Source: an uncultured Rhodospirillaceae bacterium (lineage in GTDB: Bacteria; Pseudomonadota; Alphaproteobacteria; Rhodospirillales; UBA2165). From it: DNA of 6,958 nt. The notes under the pieces were generated by a model, which was not told the origin of the DNA, searched no databases, and saw only the letters and a program-made list of their open reading frames with translations. Both the position numbers and the translations under genes were made by a program. The stretch spans positions 1-6,958 of the forward strand of contig CAJWIB010000141.1 in NCBI GenBank assembly GCA_913041095.1. Reading direction: 5' to 3'. Shown here in pieces: positions 6,562 through 6,958 of the stretch (its first letter is position 1; each line of letters starts with the position of its first letter).

Positions 6562-6663
6562 AAGCGTGTATGCGATATGGCTGAGCTAGATAATGTACGC
6601 CTCCACGACTTGCGCCACACGTTTGCATCCCACTTAGTGAGCCGTGGACTGTCACTGCCAATA
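6562..6663 (+). pseudogene. Tyrosine recombinase (phage-type integrase) C-terminal fragment
   Basis: In the frame with an ATG at 6577, the translation reads RLHDLRHTFASHLVSRGL, the classic Box II region of tyrosine recombinases. The catalytic HxxR is His at 6604-6606 and Arg at 6613-6615. Residues before it (KRVCDMAELDNV) also fit the usual region before Box II. Homology stops after SLPI at about 6663. The LLGH segment and the catalytic tyrosine that should follow are absent, and the frame stops at 6703-6705. Nothing of the catalytic core's first half is present, because the M24 gene ends only 8 bp upstream at 6553. This is a remnant that cannot be active. It marks past integration or recombination at the 3' edge of the cluster, or a chimeric assembly. 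Confidence 0.8.
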
Positions 6664-6806
6664 GACGGCACCGGATACTCGCGACCGTACTTTAAAATTA
6701 ACTGATTGAGATTTAGCTCGACCGTGTGGGCGCAGTGATTACAGATCGCCAAGAGGCGGCTGTTGTACTTTTGGGCATTGGCGAGAGAAGCTGGGCGAGA
6801 ATACAC
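6654..6806 (-). pseudogene. N-terminal fragment of a small CxxC (zinc-ribbon-like) protein
   Basis: Reading the - strand from GTG 6806, residues 11-51 contain AQKYNSRLLAICNHCAHTVE, then a hydrophobic/acidic stretch and YGREYPVPSIG. This resembles small uncharacterised alphaproteobacterial proteins that go on with a second CxxC pair to complete a zinc ribbon. One CxxC is seen here (Cys22, Cys25); the expected second pair is missing because similarity ends after Ser51, at about 6654. The frame runs on through the integrase fragment and into the antisense of the M24 gene without meaning. Codons look natural and the upstream 150 bases are AT-rich, as for a promoter region. I take it as the 5' end of a real gene broken at the junction with the integrase fragment. 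The family match is from memory; function is unknown. Confidence 0.6.
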
Positions 6807-6836
6807 AGGAATTATCCAACAAAAACTAAATCATAC

Positions 6837-6860
6837 TGTGGTACCAAGTGTGGGACCACA
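6837..6860. repeat. Dyad TGTGGT-N12-ACCACA with imperfect tandem repeat
   Basis: TGTGGT (6837-6842) and ACCACA (6855-6860) are inverted copies. The segment can also be read as two direct 12-base units, TGTGGTACCA and TGTGGGACCA, each followed by two bases. It lies ~30 bp upstream of the - strand gene fragment and close to an integrase remnant, so a recombinase core or regulator site is possible. The rest of 6861-6958 is AT-rich, then GC-richer, with a 6-bp hairpin (AGACGA / TCGTCT at 6926-6945). It has an ATG at 6912 open to the window end (15 codons), which is too short to judge. Confidence 0.35.
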
Positions 6861-6958
6861 ACAAATATTAATAGAATAAAATTAATAATTACAATAGGTT
6901 ATATAATATTAATGGCGGTGCTGTCAGACGAATGCGAACTCGTCTCAGTGTGGCATGA

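Noticed and set aside
6912..6958. Small open frame from ATG 6912 to the window end
   Set aside because: Only 15 codons visible, no clear ribosome site and no recognisable sequence.

Overview
The window is bacterial. Its gene content (ATP-dependent hydantoinase-type subunits, a short-chain dehydrogenase, a carboxymuconolactone-decarboxylase-type protein and a creatinase-fold protein) and its moderate base composition look most like an uncultured, possibly marine, alphaproteobacterium. That taxonomic guess comes from the style of the proteins and was not searched. All intact genes are on the + strand and form one catabolic-looking block.

Bases 1-360 hold the C-terminal part of a carboxymuconolactone decarboxylase (CMD/AhpD-like) gene. 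Its 5' side is destroyed by a perfect 44-bp inverted repeat (5-48 and 78-121), which looks like a fold-back, either an amplification or assembly artefact or a real inversion. After an AT-rich leader (361-478) comes a short-chain dehydrogenase/reductase (479-1234, TTG start). It is followed by hyuA-like (1269-3338) and hyuB-like (3343-5019) genes for the two subunits of an N-methylhydantoinase / 5-oxoprolinase type enzyme. The SDR-hyuA-hyuB gaps are 34 and 4 bp, so these three are very probably one operon.

A 214-bp intergenic region (5020-5233) follows. It has a hairpin, a perfect TATAAT box, and an 18-bp dyad (TGTGAT-N6-ATCACA) overlapping the presumed transcription start. It drives an M24 'pita-bread' protein (5234-6553). 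By my reading this protein has lost four of the five canonical dimetal ligands but keeps a glutamate aligning with a catalytic Glu of creatinase. Together the genes suggest a pathway that opens C-N bonds in a small cyclic amide, imide or guanidino compound, with the SDR and CMD protein working on the released carbon skeleton. The substrate cannot be read from the sequence.

From 6554 to the end there is no intact gene. A fragment of a tyrosine-recombinase (integrase) C-terminal domain lies on the + strand (about 6562-6663). It abuts, tail to tail, the N-terminal fragment of a small CxxC zinc-ribbon-like protein on the - strand (about 6806-6654). The two homologies meet within about 10 bp, so this is a recombination scar or a chimeric junction. 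The last ~150 bases are AT-rich with small dyads and no convincing gene.

The most interesting points are the metal-site-stripped M24 protein beside hyuAB, a shared 18-bp motif before both transcription units, and the two broken edges of the cluster.
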